Shown: in pieces, positions 22,363-33,830 of the stretch
Layout: every line of letters starts with the position of its first letter
Numbering within the stretch: the stretch's first letter is position 1
From: Aplectana chamaeleonis
Lineage: Eukaryota > Nematoda > Chromadorea > Rhabditida > Cosmocercidae
Length of the DNA stretch: 64,000 bases
Direction: 5' to 3'
Assembly: GCA_029168955.1 (NCBI GenBank)
Contig: JAPDOI010000714.1
Location: forward strand, 1-64,000
Program-made: the position numbers and the translations under genes
Notes under the pieces: model-generated
Seen by the model: only the letters and a program-made list of their open reading frames with translations
Told to the model about the DNA's origin: nothing
Databases searched by the model: none

Positions 22363-22923
22363 ACTCTGAGAGCAATTGCCGCTGCGGCTCCGCGATAGTG
22401 CCGCTTCGGCCCCTACAGGCACCGAAGCGGCACTATCGCGGAGCCGCGGGTCGCGGCGGAACTACCGCGGAGCCGTAGCGGCGATGCGAAGCCGCTTCAG
22501 CTCCGCGATAGTGCCGCAGAGGCTCCGGGAGAGAATCTGATATGAAGTCATTCAAGAATTATAATACAACTAGGGGGCCTAAGGACAAAAATACGCACCT
22601 GCTGTCGTAACGTCTTCTGTCTGATAGGGACAGAGGTTACCGCCGATTTTGCGCCCAAGGGAATACGAAATGTACCTCAACCCTGGGTCATTGAACTAGC
22701 GACGATTTCGTATTACCACATAGGACAGTATATCGTACTCCACGCGGGTTCGCTGCTACATTCTCGCGGAGCCGGCGCGGTACTGTCGCGGCGATGCCGA
22801 GGCTCACGACACGGCAAAAAAGTGCCTGATCACGGAGCCACTGGGGACTATCGCGGAACTATCGCGGCACAGTCGAGGGTCGCGGTACTTTCCCGGCACT
22901 GACGCGGCAAATTCTCTCAGAGC
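22363..22923. mobile_element. GC-rich TIR element nested in the 2.57-kb element
   Basis: Ends CTCTGAGAGCAATTGCCGC and GCGGCAAATTCTCTCAGAG are inverted repeats. The interior repeats GGCACTATCGCGGAG-like motifs in both orientations. It includes a perfect 26-bp hairpin (22384-22409 with 22422-22447). No reading frame with a domain. Confidence 0.7.
22384..22447. repeat. Perfect 26-bp hairpin with 12-nt loop
   Basis: GCGGCTCCGCGATAGTGCCG... at 22384-22409 is exactly complementary to 22422-22447; the loop is 22410-22421. Extremely GC-rich, so a strong structure in DNA or RNA. Confidence 0.85.
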
Positions 22924-23120
22924 AGGCATAACTTGTTCGAGCAGGCGAGTTGTTCGCTCACGCCTACGACAACTTGGTCCGAGGAATAACAAAACAGCGT
23001 AACCTAGCGTTCGAGAAGATTCTTGCCCTCTATAGTGGAGAAAAAGTGTGAAAGGGCCCATGAGCAACCCTCAACTGTAGAGTAAAGTCAATATGAACAC
23101 ACTGTAAAATCGAATAGCAG

Positions 23121-23320
23121 TTTGCGCGCACTGGACGAACTCTTGTTGTTCATCCTGCGCTTCTTAGTCTGAACGTGGTCGTGTACTGCGCACCTCCGGA
23201 AACAGTGCATGCACCAAAAAAAGCGTGCGCATACACTGTTTCCGGAGGTGCGCAGTACACGACCACGTTCAGACTGAGAAGCGCAGGATGAACAACAAGA
23301 GTTCGTTCAGTGCGCGCAAA
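23121..23320. repeat. 200-bp near-perfect hairpin element
   Basis: Arms 23121-23214 and 23225-23320 differ at only about four positions around a 10-nt spacer of mostly A. The ends are TTTGCGCGCACTG and CAGTGCGCGCAAA. Such fresh symmetry suggests a recently mobilised MITE, or gene conversion between the arms. If transcribed it would give a long double-stranded RNA. Confidence 0.9.
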
Positions 23321-24064
23321 GTGCTAGGTGGTGGTTCACAATAGCCAGCTGAGCACATCGAAAACAGATTGTACGCGTGTAAGTGCGTGTGCGTGTGGTT
23401 TTACTCCTCACTATGGTGTGAGTACCATAGTGTCGATAGTCTGTGGGAGTAGATCACAAAGTTGGCTCTGTCCTATTTTCAGGCCTTTGAAAACGACGAT
23501 CTAGTCAAAAGGTCAGGTTAATAAAACTTCCACCTTAACAACCTGTGTGGCAGAAGCATAAAACAGACAAGCATCAAGACATGCTCAGGTTTCAAGAAAG
23601 TCGGACATAGACACAATTGTTATAGTTTTTTAGGCTGTTTTGATATCACTTGTTGCTCTCCTAGCGACTTCCTCGCTGCTGTACTAATTGTAGTAATGAT
23701 TTTGATCAACAAACAATGATCTACAATGAATTTTCCACTGTGAGAGGAATGCGAAGCGATATGCGCATATGATAAAGGAAAAATCTATGATTTCAAGACA
23801 AAATTAGCAATGTGAGAAGAATGTGAGGCGACAATTTCACCAAAGAGTTTGTAGTGTGAGAAGAATGTGAGGCGAGAGTGGGGCGAGAGTGAGGCGAGAC
23901 GGCATCTAATCGGGCTGTCACTAGAGTCGCCTCACATTTTTCCCAGCTGGGGCTGAAATTTCACCATAATGAGGCCACGCCGAAGTCGATTTGACGGGAG
24001 TTGCCTCGATGTCACGAGGCAACTCTAACTTTCCATCGAGGCAACTCCCAAGCGAATGTCAGAG

Positions 24065-24727
24065 TATGAGGATGCCGTCGAATCGTCCTCCAGCACCCCA
24101 GGTAAACGTCTAGTATTCCGCAAAGTCAACATGGGACTGCTTCTGAGTCACGGTGGGTACTTATTGATTTTTTCATGATCGCGAACCCATAAGAATCCAC
24201 GTGCATAAAGCGGTACTTAAACCGCAACAACAAACAACGCTACAACAACTTACATAGTGATACAGTTGTCAACGAACTTTGATTAAAAGAAAGCATTAAA
24301 TCTGCGGCGGATCTAGCGCGGATCATGATTGGAAATAAAATTGTGGCATACAGTAACTGAAAACTCAGGATGGACAAAATAAACTATACTTCCTAGAGCG
24401 GAAACAAAAGTATTTTAACCCTCAGCAATCCTGTGTATAAGCTATTTTTTTGGCCTATAGGTTGAAAAAACTTAGCAACAGGAACATGATGTCTTCAGTG
24501 AATAATTTATTAAATAGGGGTAATACCCTAATAGAAGAGAACTTAGATCTGATCTGAGTTTTCGCCACTGGAACCCTGATTTTGACCTTACTTCCGCAAG
24601 TTGTAGACGAAACCATCGTGAAAAATTTTTATGCACTGACCACCGGTGAGAAGCTCAAAAGCCATGACAAGATCATTTTCCGTTCTTCGAGTTACCAAAC
24701 TTGTTATGGAAAATATTCGCCTCCTGT
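24065..24727. other. Intergenic between the TIR element and the next MITE
   Basis: Resumes the R2 tail for a short distance, then AT-rich sequence without recognisable genes or RNAs. Confidence 0.5.
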
Positions 24728-24731
24728 TAAA

Positions 24732-25214
24732 GGCACAGTTCGCGATAAACTTCATCCTCGAATTTTCCATGACAAACGCTTCTCGGGGCTCTCAGAAGCA
24801 GAACAGCGTCAAAAAAACGGGACGAAAGCTACCCAGGAGCCGCAAAACGGCTTAGAAAAGTGGGAAAACCCCGCCATTGTGGGCAAGTCCCGCCTCTTCC
24901 CGCCCCTCGACGTGAACAAAGGAACACTCGAAATCGTGTGTTGAGCGATGGTTTCCGATCAAAAGCCCCGTTCTTTTCTTCATTCTCAACTTCTCTCTTT
25001 ACTCAGGTCAGCTCGCTCAGATTGGCTGCAAAAGACGGAAGTTACAAGCCTCGGACAACTCGTCCACCATTTTTCCTAGCTCAGTTTTTCAGGTACCATA
25101 ACTCCATTCCCAGAAGGTCTTGTACGATTCCAGAAGCATCCATGGAATCAGAATGGGACCGGTTTAAAGATAGGCAAAAGAACAGAAAAGCGATTTCTAT
25201 TGCAAACAGTGCCT
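24732..25214. mobile_element. TTAA-family MITE, AGGCACAG type
   Basis: 483 bp between TTAA at 24728-24731 and TTAA at 25215-25218. The ends AGGCACAGTTCGCGATAAAC and CAAACAGTGCCT are partly complementary. Shares GGAAGTTACAAGCCTCGGAC, the adjoining AACTCGTCCACC and TTCTCTCTTTACTCAGGTCA with 47701-48185. Non-coding. Confidence 0.88.
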
Positions 25215-25289
25215 TTAATTCCGCAAGTCAATGAATTGTGTGCTAAAACAAAATATCGCAGAACAGTTCCACGTGTAAAGCTACTCTGA

Positions 25290-25620
25290 ACTCTTTCCGA
25301 AAATTCGATATCCTTCTTCTTGTGTAAAGAAAGAAACAGTCGTACTAGATTTCAGAAACGGTCTCACGTAGGTTTTATATGCTTTTGGTAACGTATACGG
25401 GTTTTTAAAACGCAAAGCTCAAAAAAGATTGTAAAGGCGATAGTTTGCTTTGGATACCAGCAATCTATAATGGCTGTCAAAATTCAGGTTGTCATCCAAG
25501 ATTTCTAATCCTTTTCACCACTTCAAGTTTATCTGAATTCAATTTGTAAACAGGATTTTCCGGACCCCTCTCAATGGAAGACACCTTTGTTTTAGCAGCT
25601 GATAGAGGCAATGTCAATTA
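25290..25620 (-). pseudogene. CR1-type LINE remnant (C-terminal reverse transcriptase)
   Basis: In shifting minus-strand frames one reads LVSKANYRLYNLF, then FKNPYTLPKAYKTYVRPFLK, the same block as SRAYKTYVRPIVES in CR1-B at about 32500. Several frameshifts and stops show it is dead. Its 3' side is AT-rich sequence without further match. Confidence 0.75.
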
Positions 25621-26156
25621 AAGAAAAATACTCTCTTTTTGGTTCCGTTTTTGTATGTTTGTTTTAAGCAGTAATAGAATTATAAGATTTGTAGAAATTT
25701 TCTTGAAAATTCCATTATATAAACCACATACTCGTCAGAATGGAATGGTGTTATATATGCAATGGCAAAGAATATTTTTAGATATGAATTGTTTCGCCCC
25801 TGTCTTCAGACAATTCATATATCTAGCTACACCGGGGCTCTTCAGTGAAGAAGGTAGCAAGGAAATTTTTATATAGTTTGGACAAACTAAGAGAATGGTA
25901 ATACAAATTTAATGTTATAATCATATTAGTTATTTCGATTTGATTTATACAAAATCTGATTGAAGCTACTGCGTCGTTATCCTCCGAGAGCTCGTCAAGC
26001 TAGGAACAAAGTTCCAGGGACTCCTCCTCATCCTCGGATAACAATTATTTTCGAACTAAATCTTGACTTCAGCCTAATTTAAAGTTCAATTTAGATTGGA
26101 TTCTTAAGATGACATTCAAGAACAAGTTGGAAAAGTAGTATATGTGAGGAACAGAA

Positions 26157-27175
26157 AAAAATCCAAAAAAAAAGAGAGGCAGAAAGCCAGAAAAAAGGAA
26201 AAAGAAAGAAGAAAGAAGAAAGAGGACAGAAGAAAGAGGACAGAAGAAAGATGAAAGAAGAAAGAAGAAAGAAGAAAGAAGGAAGAAGGAAGAAGGAAGA
26301 AGAAAGAAGAAAGAAGAAAGAAGAAAGAAGAAAGAAGAAAGAAGAAAGAAGAAAGAAGAAAGAAGAAAGAAGAAAGAAGAAAGAAGAAAGAAGAAAGAAG
26401 AAAGAAGAAAGAAGAAAGAAGAAAGAAGAAAGAAGAAAGAAGAAAGAAGAAAGAAGAAAGAAGAAAGAAGAAAGAAGAAAGAAGAAAGAAGAAAGAAGAA
26501 AGAAGAAAGAAGAAAGAAGAAAGAAGAAAGAAAGAAGAAAGAAGAAAGAAGAAAGAAGAAAGAAAGAAAGAAGAAAGAAGAAAGAAGAAAGAAGAAAGAA
26601 GAAAGAAGAAAGAAGAAAGAAGAAAGAAGAAAGAAGAAAGAAGAAAGAAGAAAGAAGAAAGAAGAAAGAAGAAAGAAGAAAGAAGAAAGAAGAAAAGAAG
26701 AAAGAAGAAAGAAGAAAGAAGAAAGAAGAAAGAAGAAAGAAGAAAGAAGAAAGAAGAAAGAAGAAAGAAGAAAGAAGAAAGAAGAAAGAAGAAAGAAGAA
26801 AGAAGAAAGAAGAAAGAAGAAAGAAGAAAGAAGAAAGAAGAAAGAAGAAAGAAGAAAGAAGAAAGAAGAAAGAAGAAAGAAGAAAGAAGAAAGAAGAAAG
26901 AAAGAAAGAAGAAAGAAGAAAGAAAGAAGAAAGAAGAAAGAAGAAAGAAGAAAGAAAGAAAGAAGAAAGAAGAAAGAAAGAACGGAAGAAGAAAGAAAAA
27001 GAAAGAAAGAACGGAAGAAAGAAAGGAGAATGAAAGAAAGAAAGGGAGAAAGAGAGGAAGAAAGAAAAAAGATAAAGAGAGAAACAGAGACAAACAGAGA
27101 GAAAGAGAAGAAGAGAGAGAAAGGGAAAGAAAGAAAAAGAGAAAAAGAAAGAAGGAAAGAGGGAAAAAGAAACAA
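26157..27175 (+). repeat. 1-kb GAAGAAA heptamer tract, purine-rich
   Basis: 26190-26990 is almost uninterrupted GAAGAAA on the plus strand with occasional GAAA or GAAAGAAA interruptions; it decays to mixed GAAA/GAGA to 27175. Because the heptamer lacks stop codons in all three frames on both strands, it produces several 260-377-residue false frames (KKEERRK or LLSSFFF). Such homopurine/homopyrimidine tracts can adopt triplex DNA and are prone to length change. Confidence 0.97.
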
Positions 27176-27343
27176 ACAAACAATAGAACCCACCAAACGA
27201 TCGCAAAGTGGAAAGGAAGTTCCACTAGAATAGGTGGGGTAGCCACCATATCGCCATGATATTGAAAAAATGAACCGTACTGTTTTGCCTCAAACTAATT
27301 GTTTTGATAAATTTGATAGTGTGAAAATTTGGAGTTGATAATA

Positions 27344-28150
27344 TCAGAAAATTTGTCTGACCATGTTATGTAATTGTTCGAATTTGTTGTATAATCCATA
27401 CTTCAGTAATATGAATGTGTTTCTATTTATACATTTCAGAATATTGTTATGTATGATATGTTCAGGGTAACAGTTTTTGTTTAGTAAATTTTTCAACATC
27501 ATGACTCGTTTTATAAATTCGGGTAACAGACACGGTGTACGTGCGATTCCTAAAACTTCTGTATAAATGACAGAGAACTTAATTCTGATTGAAACGTTGG
27601 ATTGAAAATGGGGGAATCTTATGACTTTGAAATCAAAGTTGTCTGTTCTATTGAAAGGCTTGGATATAATAGCATTATTGACTATTTTCAAATCTAAATC
27701 CAGGTAGCTGCAGTGGTATTCGTTGAAATGAGTTTTTCTAAATTCAAAGTGTTTTTGTATATGATCTGAAGTTTGCTATAAATACGGTTTTCGTCAGAAT
27801 TATGTATTACAAGAAGATCATCCATATATCTGAAGAGATAACATGTTCTACTGTGAGAAATGCAATCGATTGAATATTCATATTCGAAAATGGATAATGT
27901 TAAGTCGGCTAACAAAGGGCTGAAATTACCTCCTTGTGGTACACCATTAATTTGTTTATAAATTATTTGCCAAAACTGCAGAAACTGTTTTTGAGTAAAT
28001 AATCAGTAAATTATAATAAATCTGTTGTGGTATAGTATCTGTAAATAGAACGAGTGGTTTCGTTAGTGTAGAAAATATTTTTGTGCCCATTGAAGGCAAT
28101 GTGTTTTTTATCAGCGTTGTTGAAACAAATGTGTAGTAAATTCTGAACAT
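27344..28150 (-). pseudogene. Reverse transcriptase remnant, possibly Penelope-like
   Basis: Minus-strand pieces read NGVPQGGNFSPLLADLTLSI, then CYLFRYMDDLLVIHN (the RT catalytic YMDD box with both aspartates), then a YLDLDLKI segment and FPHFQSN...VYTEVLGIARTPC. A YxDD box followed by a YLDL segment is the order seen in Penelope-like elements, but the clade call is tentative. Frames change near 27700 and 27960 and stops are frequent. The N-terminal part beyond 28150 was not found. Confidence 0.7.
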
Positions 28151-28179
28151 TCTGGACTATTGTGTTATGTGGTCAAGTT

Positions 28180-28625
28180 CATTGATCATAATTTCACATG
28201 ATCAATAGCCGCCTGCAAAGCACTGTAATCCTGATCCCCTACTGTCAGGCGCCCTATAGATCTTGATGTCGTCTGCTTACATTTGACAGAAAACACCATG
28301 TCTATTAATCGGATGCGGTAAATCAGAAGTGTAGATAGAAAAGAGCAAGGGCGACAGCACTCCTCCCTGTGGGACTCTGCTAAAATATCATAAATGGAAG
28401 AAAAATGCTCGTTAACGCGTACTTGGTAGATTCTAATAAGTAGAAAGTTCTGCAGCTAGCTTACTATCCTAGCGTGGACCCCAATAGATACTAGTTCGGA
28501 GTTGAGATTGTCAATAGGTATCTTGTCAAATGCCTTCATGAAACTAAAGCAGACAACATGCACTGGTTTTTTTCTCATCAACTGCTGTACTCTAGTCGTT
28601 CGAAGAAGATAATAATGCGGTTTCA
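28180..28625 (-). pseudogene. CR1-A reverse transcriptase palm (downstream part)
   Basis: Minus-strand pieces: ETALLLSS, KAFDKIPIDNLNSELVSIGV, SRVPQGGVLSPLLF, ADDIKIYRA. These are the central RT motifs of a CR1 LINE. The fingers and endonuclease of the same element are at 35062-36235; a transposon (28626-35054) lies between. Deleting it with one copy of GGTTTCA restores GRCTET-ALLLSS in one frame. Multiple stops and frameshifts. Confidence 0.82.
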
Positions 28626-30142
28626 ATCATAGCTTCGTTGGGTGGAGCCATGTACTCCACCAACCTTCACCTCTGGGCAGGTGAAGGGGGAAACCTTCAT
28701 TATCGGGAGAACCGGTGACAACCGTTGAAACACCCCGGAAAAGAATGAAAGTGACCCAACACTGATGCAAGTAATTTTCAAGATTTGGTGGGTGTCACTG
28801 CCAGTTTTTCGTTTATAACTTTTTTGTGTTTAAAGACGGACCTTCGGTGAAGGTTGTTTTTGGAATCTTCATAAAATGTTGCATCGAATGGCGTTTTTGG
28901 TTGCTAAAAATACGTTTCCACTCTACCAGCCGATTTCAGTTTATAAAGTGTGTTTTTTCGCCTGAAATTATCGGTTTTTCGTCCATAACTTTTTTGCGGT
29001 TGGAGATAGATCTCGGGTGAAGGCTGTTTTCGGAATCTCGATGGAATTCTGAGTCGACCAGCGTTTCCAGTTTAGAAAAATTTGCTCGATCCTTCAGCGT
29101 AATTCAATGTAAGAAACACTAGTTTTTCGCTTATAACTTTTTAACCCTTGAAGACACGATTTTGGTAAGGTTGTTATTGAAATCCACGTAAAATTCTGCG
29201 TCGAATGATATATCGGGTTCCTAACTTTGCTTGCTCCATAAGCCGAGCTCCATAGTTATCTCCATAGGGTGCTCTCGCCTCTATGGTGTAAGTAGGAGAC
29301 GCAGAGTTCTCCTGGAACCTACAACGGGGCTCGGCTCCACCGCCCTGGCTGACTTATGGGGCAAGCAAAGTTAGGAACCCGATATATCATTCGACGCAGA
29401 ATTTCACGTGGATTTCAAAAACAACCTTTATCAAGACCCTACCTTCAACGGTTAAAGAGTTATAAGCGATAAAACGGTGTTTCGTAAAATGAATTAGGCT
29501 GAAGGATCGAGCAAATATTTTTCCAAACTGGAAACACTGGTCGAAGCAGAATTCCATCTAGATTCTGAAAACATTCTTCACCTGAGGTCTATCTCCAAGC
29601 GCAACAAAGTTATGGATGAAAAACCGATACCTTCAAGCGAAAAAAATGCACTTTATTTATTTATTTATTAATTTATTCGGGACGCGGAACAAGCCCACGT
29701 TATGTGAAAAAAAACTGAAAATGGAATACAAAACATACAAAAACATAAAACACAGCCTTGAAAACTGGAGTCAAAAACAAACAAAAAAACATCAAAAGGA
29801 GCTAATTACACGCATTAGGAACAGATATCTAGGCTCAAAGAGTCAAGAATATCACAGCAAGCCAGTTAAGACTGTCGGCTTACTTTCAGGATAGTCTTGA
29901 AAGCTTTCGGAGACATACTCAACAGACTTGGATTCTCACCCAGAAGCTGGTTGAATTTATTAATGATTCGGTAAGTGAGAGAGCTTGACCTTATTTGTGA
30001 CCTTGCCACGGGGAGATAAAGTCTAAGCTTCCCTCTTCTACTTCTTGTAACCTAGGCTCCAAAAAACTTCACTGGTTCCATAGACAATTTCCTAGTGAGA
30101 ATCTTGAACATCATCATAATAACAGCTCTTTCTCGCCTTCTA

Positions 30143-32307
30143 CAGTGCGTTGCAAAATTATACGACACACCTCAATTTCCGCGGTTCCAAACCTGGCGTC
30201 AGTTAAAGCCAGTGGTCACGATGAAAAACGTTATCGAAAAAACTACAAAAATCAGTTTAGATCAAAAACAGCTGAAAAACTATGAAGGTAGCGCGGTGAA
30301 AAACGGTCTACAAATAGAGTTTCTAGGGCCCAAAGAAGCTAGTTCGTGCACACGTGCACAGCGATGACGAAACAGATCGCAGTCTCATGCCGAGCAGTCA
30401 AAAATCATCGACATTCAGAGGACGAAATAAATGCAGATTTGACGAATAAAAACGGTTGAATAATGAAAGCATCACCTAAGTCAATGTTTTTGACTAGATG
30501 TGTACATAAATTCGAAGGTTCATTGAATGGCATTCAATTTCAAGCTAGGTGATGTTCTTGATATATGAGGTCATCGATGCCGATGATGTGGGGAGGGCTC
30601 GTCCACCATCAAAAGGCAAGAAAGTTCAGGTTTCAAATTCGGCCCAAAACAGTGGTTTTTTCGCGATTTTTTCTTATAGGTCCTACTACTCGAGGCCCAG
30701 GAAAGGATTTGGAGAGAAAAAGACGACAAGCATATTTGATCGCCACCACTGCCTTTAAGGAGGCGAAAGGTGAACGCCAATCGATGCAGCACCCTCGAAA
30801 ACCCCTGGGTACGAATCTTCATAAAATTAGAGCCACTAGCAGGAAACTGGCAACGGAAATTGTCAGAAATGGCCGTTGCAAAATTATACGACATAGCTGA
30901 CGTTCTCGCAGAAGTTTCTATTCTCCGCCATCTGTACCAGTTCGTTCATGGTAAGAACCACTAGAAACATCGAGTAATTAGTCTTCAGAAATGTCTTGGC
31001 GCTGAACCACTTCGAAAACTCTGTTTGGTATGTTTCAACCCAGCTTTTTGTGAGCGCCCCTTTCAATCTGCGTCCATTCGCTTATAACGGCCAGTTTCAG
31101 CGGAGCCCCACGTATTGTCTGTTCTGGATGTAGATTCAACGCCCATGAATACCTCACACGTTTTCCACAGGATTGAGGTCCTGCAAACCGGCCGGCCATT
31201 GTAGCGAATTTGCAGGATCGGCCTGAAACCAAGCCTGCGTTGTCCTACTGACAAGAAGTGAAGGCGGAAACGGACTAGAAAGAACTGGCAATAATTTTCC
31301 AGCACATTCTGATAATCTGTGGAGTTCATAGATCAGATCGCTATTAGCTTGTCCAGCTTGAAACCCCACCTTGATCCGGGTCAATGCATTTTTCTTTCTC
31401 CTCCGAAATTCCTACTCGAGGATAAGTTCGGGTCCTTGTGTGGATCCTTCGAAATCCTTTTTTATCGGTCGAAAGCAAGTGCAATCCGAACGAGCTTGAT
31501 CAATTCTATTACTAATATTATTTTTTGACTGAGCACTCCAAGCATTGGAGAGATCTAGAAAAGGACCCGAATATATCCTTGAGTAGGAATTTCGGAGGAG
31601 AAAGAATAATGCATTGACGCGGATTCAGGTGGGGTTTCAAGCTGGACAAGCTAATAGCGATCTGGCCTATGAACTCCACAGATTATCAGAATGTGCTGGA
31701 AAATTATTCCCAGTTCTTTCTAGTCCGTTTCCGCATTCACTTCTTGTCAGTAGGACAACGCAGGCTCGGTTTCAGGCCGATCCTGCAAATTCGCTACAAT
31801 GGACGGCCGGTTTGCAGGACCTCAATCCTGTGGAAAACGTGTGAGGTATTCTTGGGCGCTCAATCTACATCCAGAACAGACAACAAGAGAGTGTGGCTCC
31901 GCAGAAACTGGCCTTTATAAGCGAATGGGCGCAGATTGAAAGGGGCGCTCACAAAAAGCTGGGTTGAAACATACCAAACAGAATTTTCGAAGTGGTTCAG
32001 CGCCAAGACATTTCTGAAGACTAATAACTCGATGTTTCTAGTGGTTCTTACCATGAACGAACTGATACAAATGGCGTAGAAAAGAAATTTCTGCGAGAAC
32101 GTCAGCTATGTCGTATAATTTTGCAACGGCCATTTTTGACAATTTCCGTTGCCAGTTTCCTGCTAGTGGCTCCAATTTCATGAAGATTCGTACCCAGGGG
32201 TTTTCGAGGGTGCTGCATCGATTGGCGTTTACCGTTTGTCTCCTTAATTGACGCGAGGTTTGGAACCGCGGAAATTGGGGTATGTCGTATAATTTTGCAA
32301 CGCACTG
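30143..32307. mobile_element. Palindromic Tc1-like element inserted in CR1-B
   Basis: Ends CAGTGCGTTGCAAAATTATA and TATAATTTTGCAACGCACTG with TA on both sides (30141-30142, 32308-32309). Each half carries the same C-terminal part of a Tc1-type transposase in opposite orientation (minus 31384-30890, plus 31614-32110): LLVSRTTQAWFQADPANSLQ, then DLNPVENV, the region around the last catalytic glutamate of DD(34)E enzymes. Both halves have TGA where this family has the Trp of NPVENVW, so the source was already dead when it was duplicated. The spacer is 31444-31559. The left half contains a TTAA MITE. Confidence 0.88.
30207..30754. mobile_element. TTAA MITE, AG(G/C)CAGTGGTC type
   Basis: 548 bp between TTAA at 30203-30206 and 30755-30758. 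The other half of the surrounding palindrome is the empty site: CGTCAATTAAGGAG near 32250 (read on the minus strand). The element is the inverted copy of 53388-53934 (547 bp); shared landmarks include GCACACGTGCACAGCG and TATGAAGGTAGCGCGGTGAA. Non-coding. Confidence 0.92.
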
Positions 32308-33123
32308 TATAAAGGGTAGGCAATCTTAGGATCCTAGCTCTATCGGCACCATTAGGCACCTGGGCATAAGTAAGACCACCGCACCTCATCACTAGTTTGC
32401 GAGTGTAGTTATTCTGAACGGTTTCCAAGAGATCAATGTCCCTCTTTTTCACTGGGTTGAAAACTGTGATCCCACTCTCGACGATGGGTCTGACATAGGT
32501 TTTGTAGGCTCGTGAAAGTACCTGAGGATTTTCACTCTTCAATGTCTTGAAAAGATTGTAAGTGCGAAAGTTCACTTTTCTTACCAAATTTCTGTAATGC
32601 GGCCTGGAACTCAAGTTCTTGGATACAAGAAAACCAAGGCTAATGCCATGGAGGCAAAACACAAAACGATTGACCGTGAAATAAATTGTCTAATGTGAAT
32701 CCACGTACAAGACACGCCCACCTTACGCGCAATTCTTCGGTGGGTCGTCGCGTTCGAATAGCGAGCAATGCATGCAGGAATTGGGAAGAGGGCATACTAC
32801 GTGTCGTTGCAGAGCGATTCGGGGTTATGGGGTGTATTAAATGAATAAAATATGATTTTCCTAACCTATTCATCTCTAACATTAGTTTCTGTACACTATT
32901 AATACTACTGCTGGAAAATCTAACTAGCTTTTTTGCGAACTGCATCCTGACCTTGTGTTGGGTCAATCATCTATTGGTCTTTTCTTGTGAAATCCGCTTC
33001 CTGCATTCAAATACCTGATACCTGAATTGTTTTGGGGAAGTCCTAAATTCTCTTTATTCGTATTTAAACTGCTTACCCACTTCTATGTTTAGATGAGTAG
33101 CGTCGAAATATGTAGCCTGTGGA

Positions 33124-33736
33124 TTGGGGCCTCTGCTGTTGTACAATTTGTGCCAGCATTTGCGCAAAAAGCAATTTTGGACTGACGAAGAGGTGAAAAA
33201 TGAAAAACAAAGGCTAAGACACAAAGCTGGAAGGAAAGGTGACTTCAAATGTGAGGAGTGCGAATCGGTATGCACTTGTCGTCGGAGCCTGCTCCAACAT
33301 AAAAAAGTACGATTTTAATGGATCAAATGTCAAGATAAGCTATACTAAGTTATCAAACTTTTATAATGATCACGGAACTGCTGGTGTCAAGAGGAATATT
33401 GTGTGTCCTGATTGCGGAAAAGGTTTCAATTCGAATCCTGCTCTAGCCAGCCATTGTCAAGACTCACACCAAGACTCTCGATGTAGATAGAGAGAATTTG
33501 GCCACGTGTTGCGCTCACCTCCTACTGCTAGCGAAGACATCATTTCCTGGCTTAGCTGCTCCAACTTCTGCACGTGCAAAGCGTGGGCTCACGAGAATTG
33601 CTCTAGTGGAGTTGGCGGCCGATGCAGTCTATGCAAAAGGGGCGTTTGGCGGGAGGAGGAATCACTCCCGCCTGCGGCCAAGCGTAATCGTACATTTTCT
33701 GGATCCGTTTTGGCGAATTCAAATGTTTCGCAGTGA
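33124..33736 (+). pseudogene. Zinc-finger-coding remnant inside the MULE-like element
   Basis: Three plus-strand pieces in different frames: FKCEECESVCTCRRSLLQHK (33241-33300), IVCPDCGKGFNSNPALASHC onward to a second His (33400-33475), and a Cys/His-rich segment WLSCSNFCTCKAWAHENCSS followed by CSLCKRG (33548-33645), which resembles the Cys-x2-Cys, His-x2-Cys, Cys-x2-Cys order of PHD-like fingers. Frame changes near 33305 and 33490 could be introns or decay. DNA-binding fingers would suit a transposon protein or a captured host exon; I cannot tell which. Confidence 0.5.
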
Positions 33737-33799
33737 ATCCTGATTTGTCTTGTTATTTTGTTGTTCAGCTATCTCTTTTATGACTGAGTAGGTTGTGTT

Positions 33800-33830
33800 A
33801 TCGCTCCAGCCGCGAAGCGGCTGGAGAGGT
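33800..33830. repeat. Short perfect hairpin
   Basis: CTCCAGCCGC-GAA-GCGGCTGGAG, a 10-bp stem with a 3-nt loop, shortly downstream of the zinc-finger piece. Could be a processing or termination structure; the role is unknown. Confidence 0.5.

Larger units (their letters stand above)
21497..24064. mobile_element. 2.57-kb TIR element inserted at TA in repeat R2
   Basis: Ends CTCTGACATTCGCTTGGGAG (21497) and CTCCCAAGCGAATGTCAGAG (24045-24064) are perfect 20-bp inverted repeats flanked by TA on both sides. Copy A of R2 is an empty site: ACTGCTTTCAGTATAAGG there against ACTGCTTAAGTA, insert, TATGAGG here. No transposase frame was found; the interior carries other repeats (CGAACGAA block, GC-rich element, 200-bp hairpin). 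23810-23960 repeats GTGAGGCGA motifs. Probably a non-autonomous Tc1/mariner-like element that collected later insertions. Confidence 0.85.

Noticed and set aside
26069..27249. Open frames of 260-377 residues rich in K/E/R or L/S/F
   Set aside because: Products of the stop-free GAAGAAA heptamer in all frames; not proteins.
32640..32966. 108-residue minus-strand frame ending in the MULE-like TIR
   Set aside because: It runs through the terminal repeat, has no recognised domain, and the same TIR in the other orientation reads differently.
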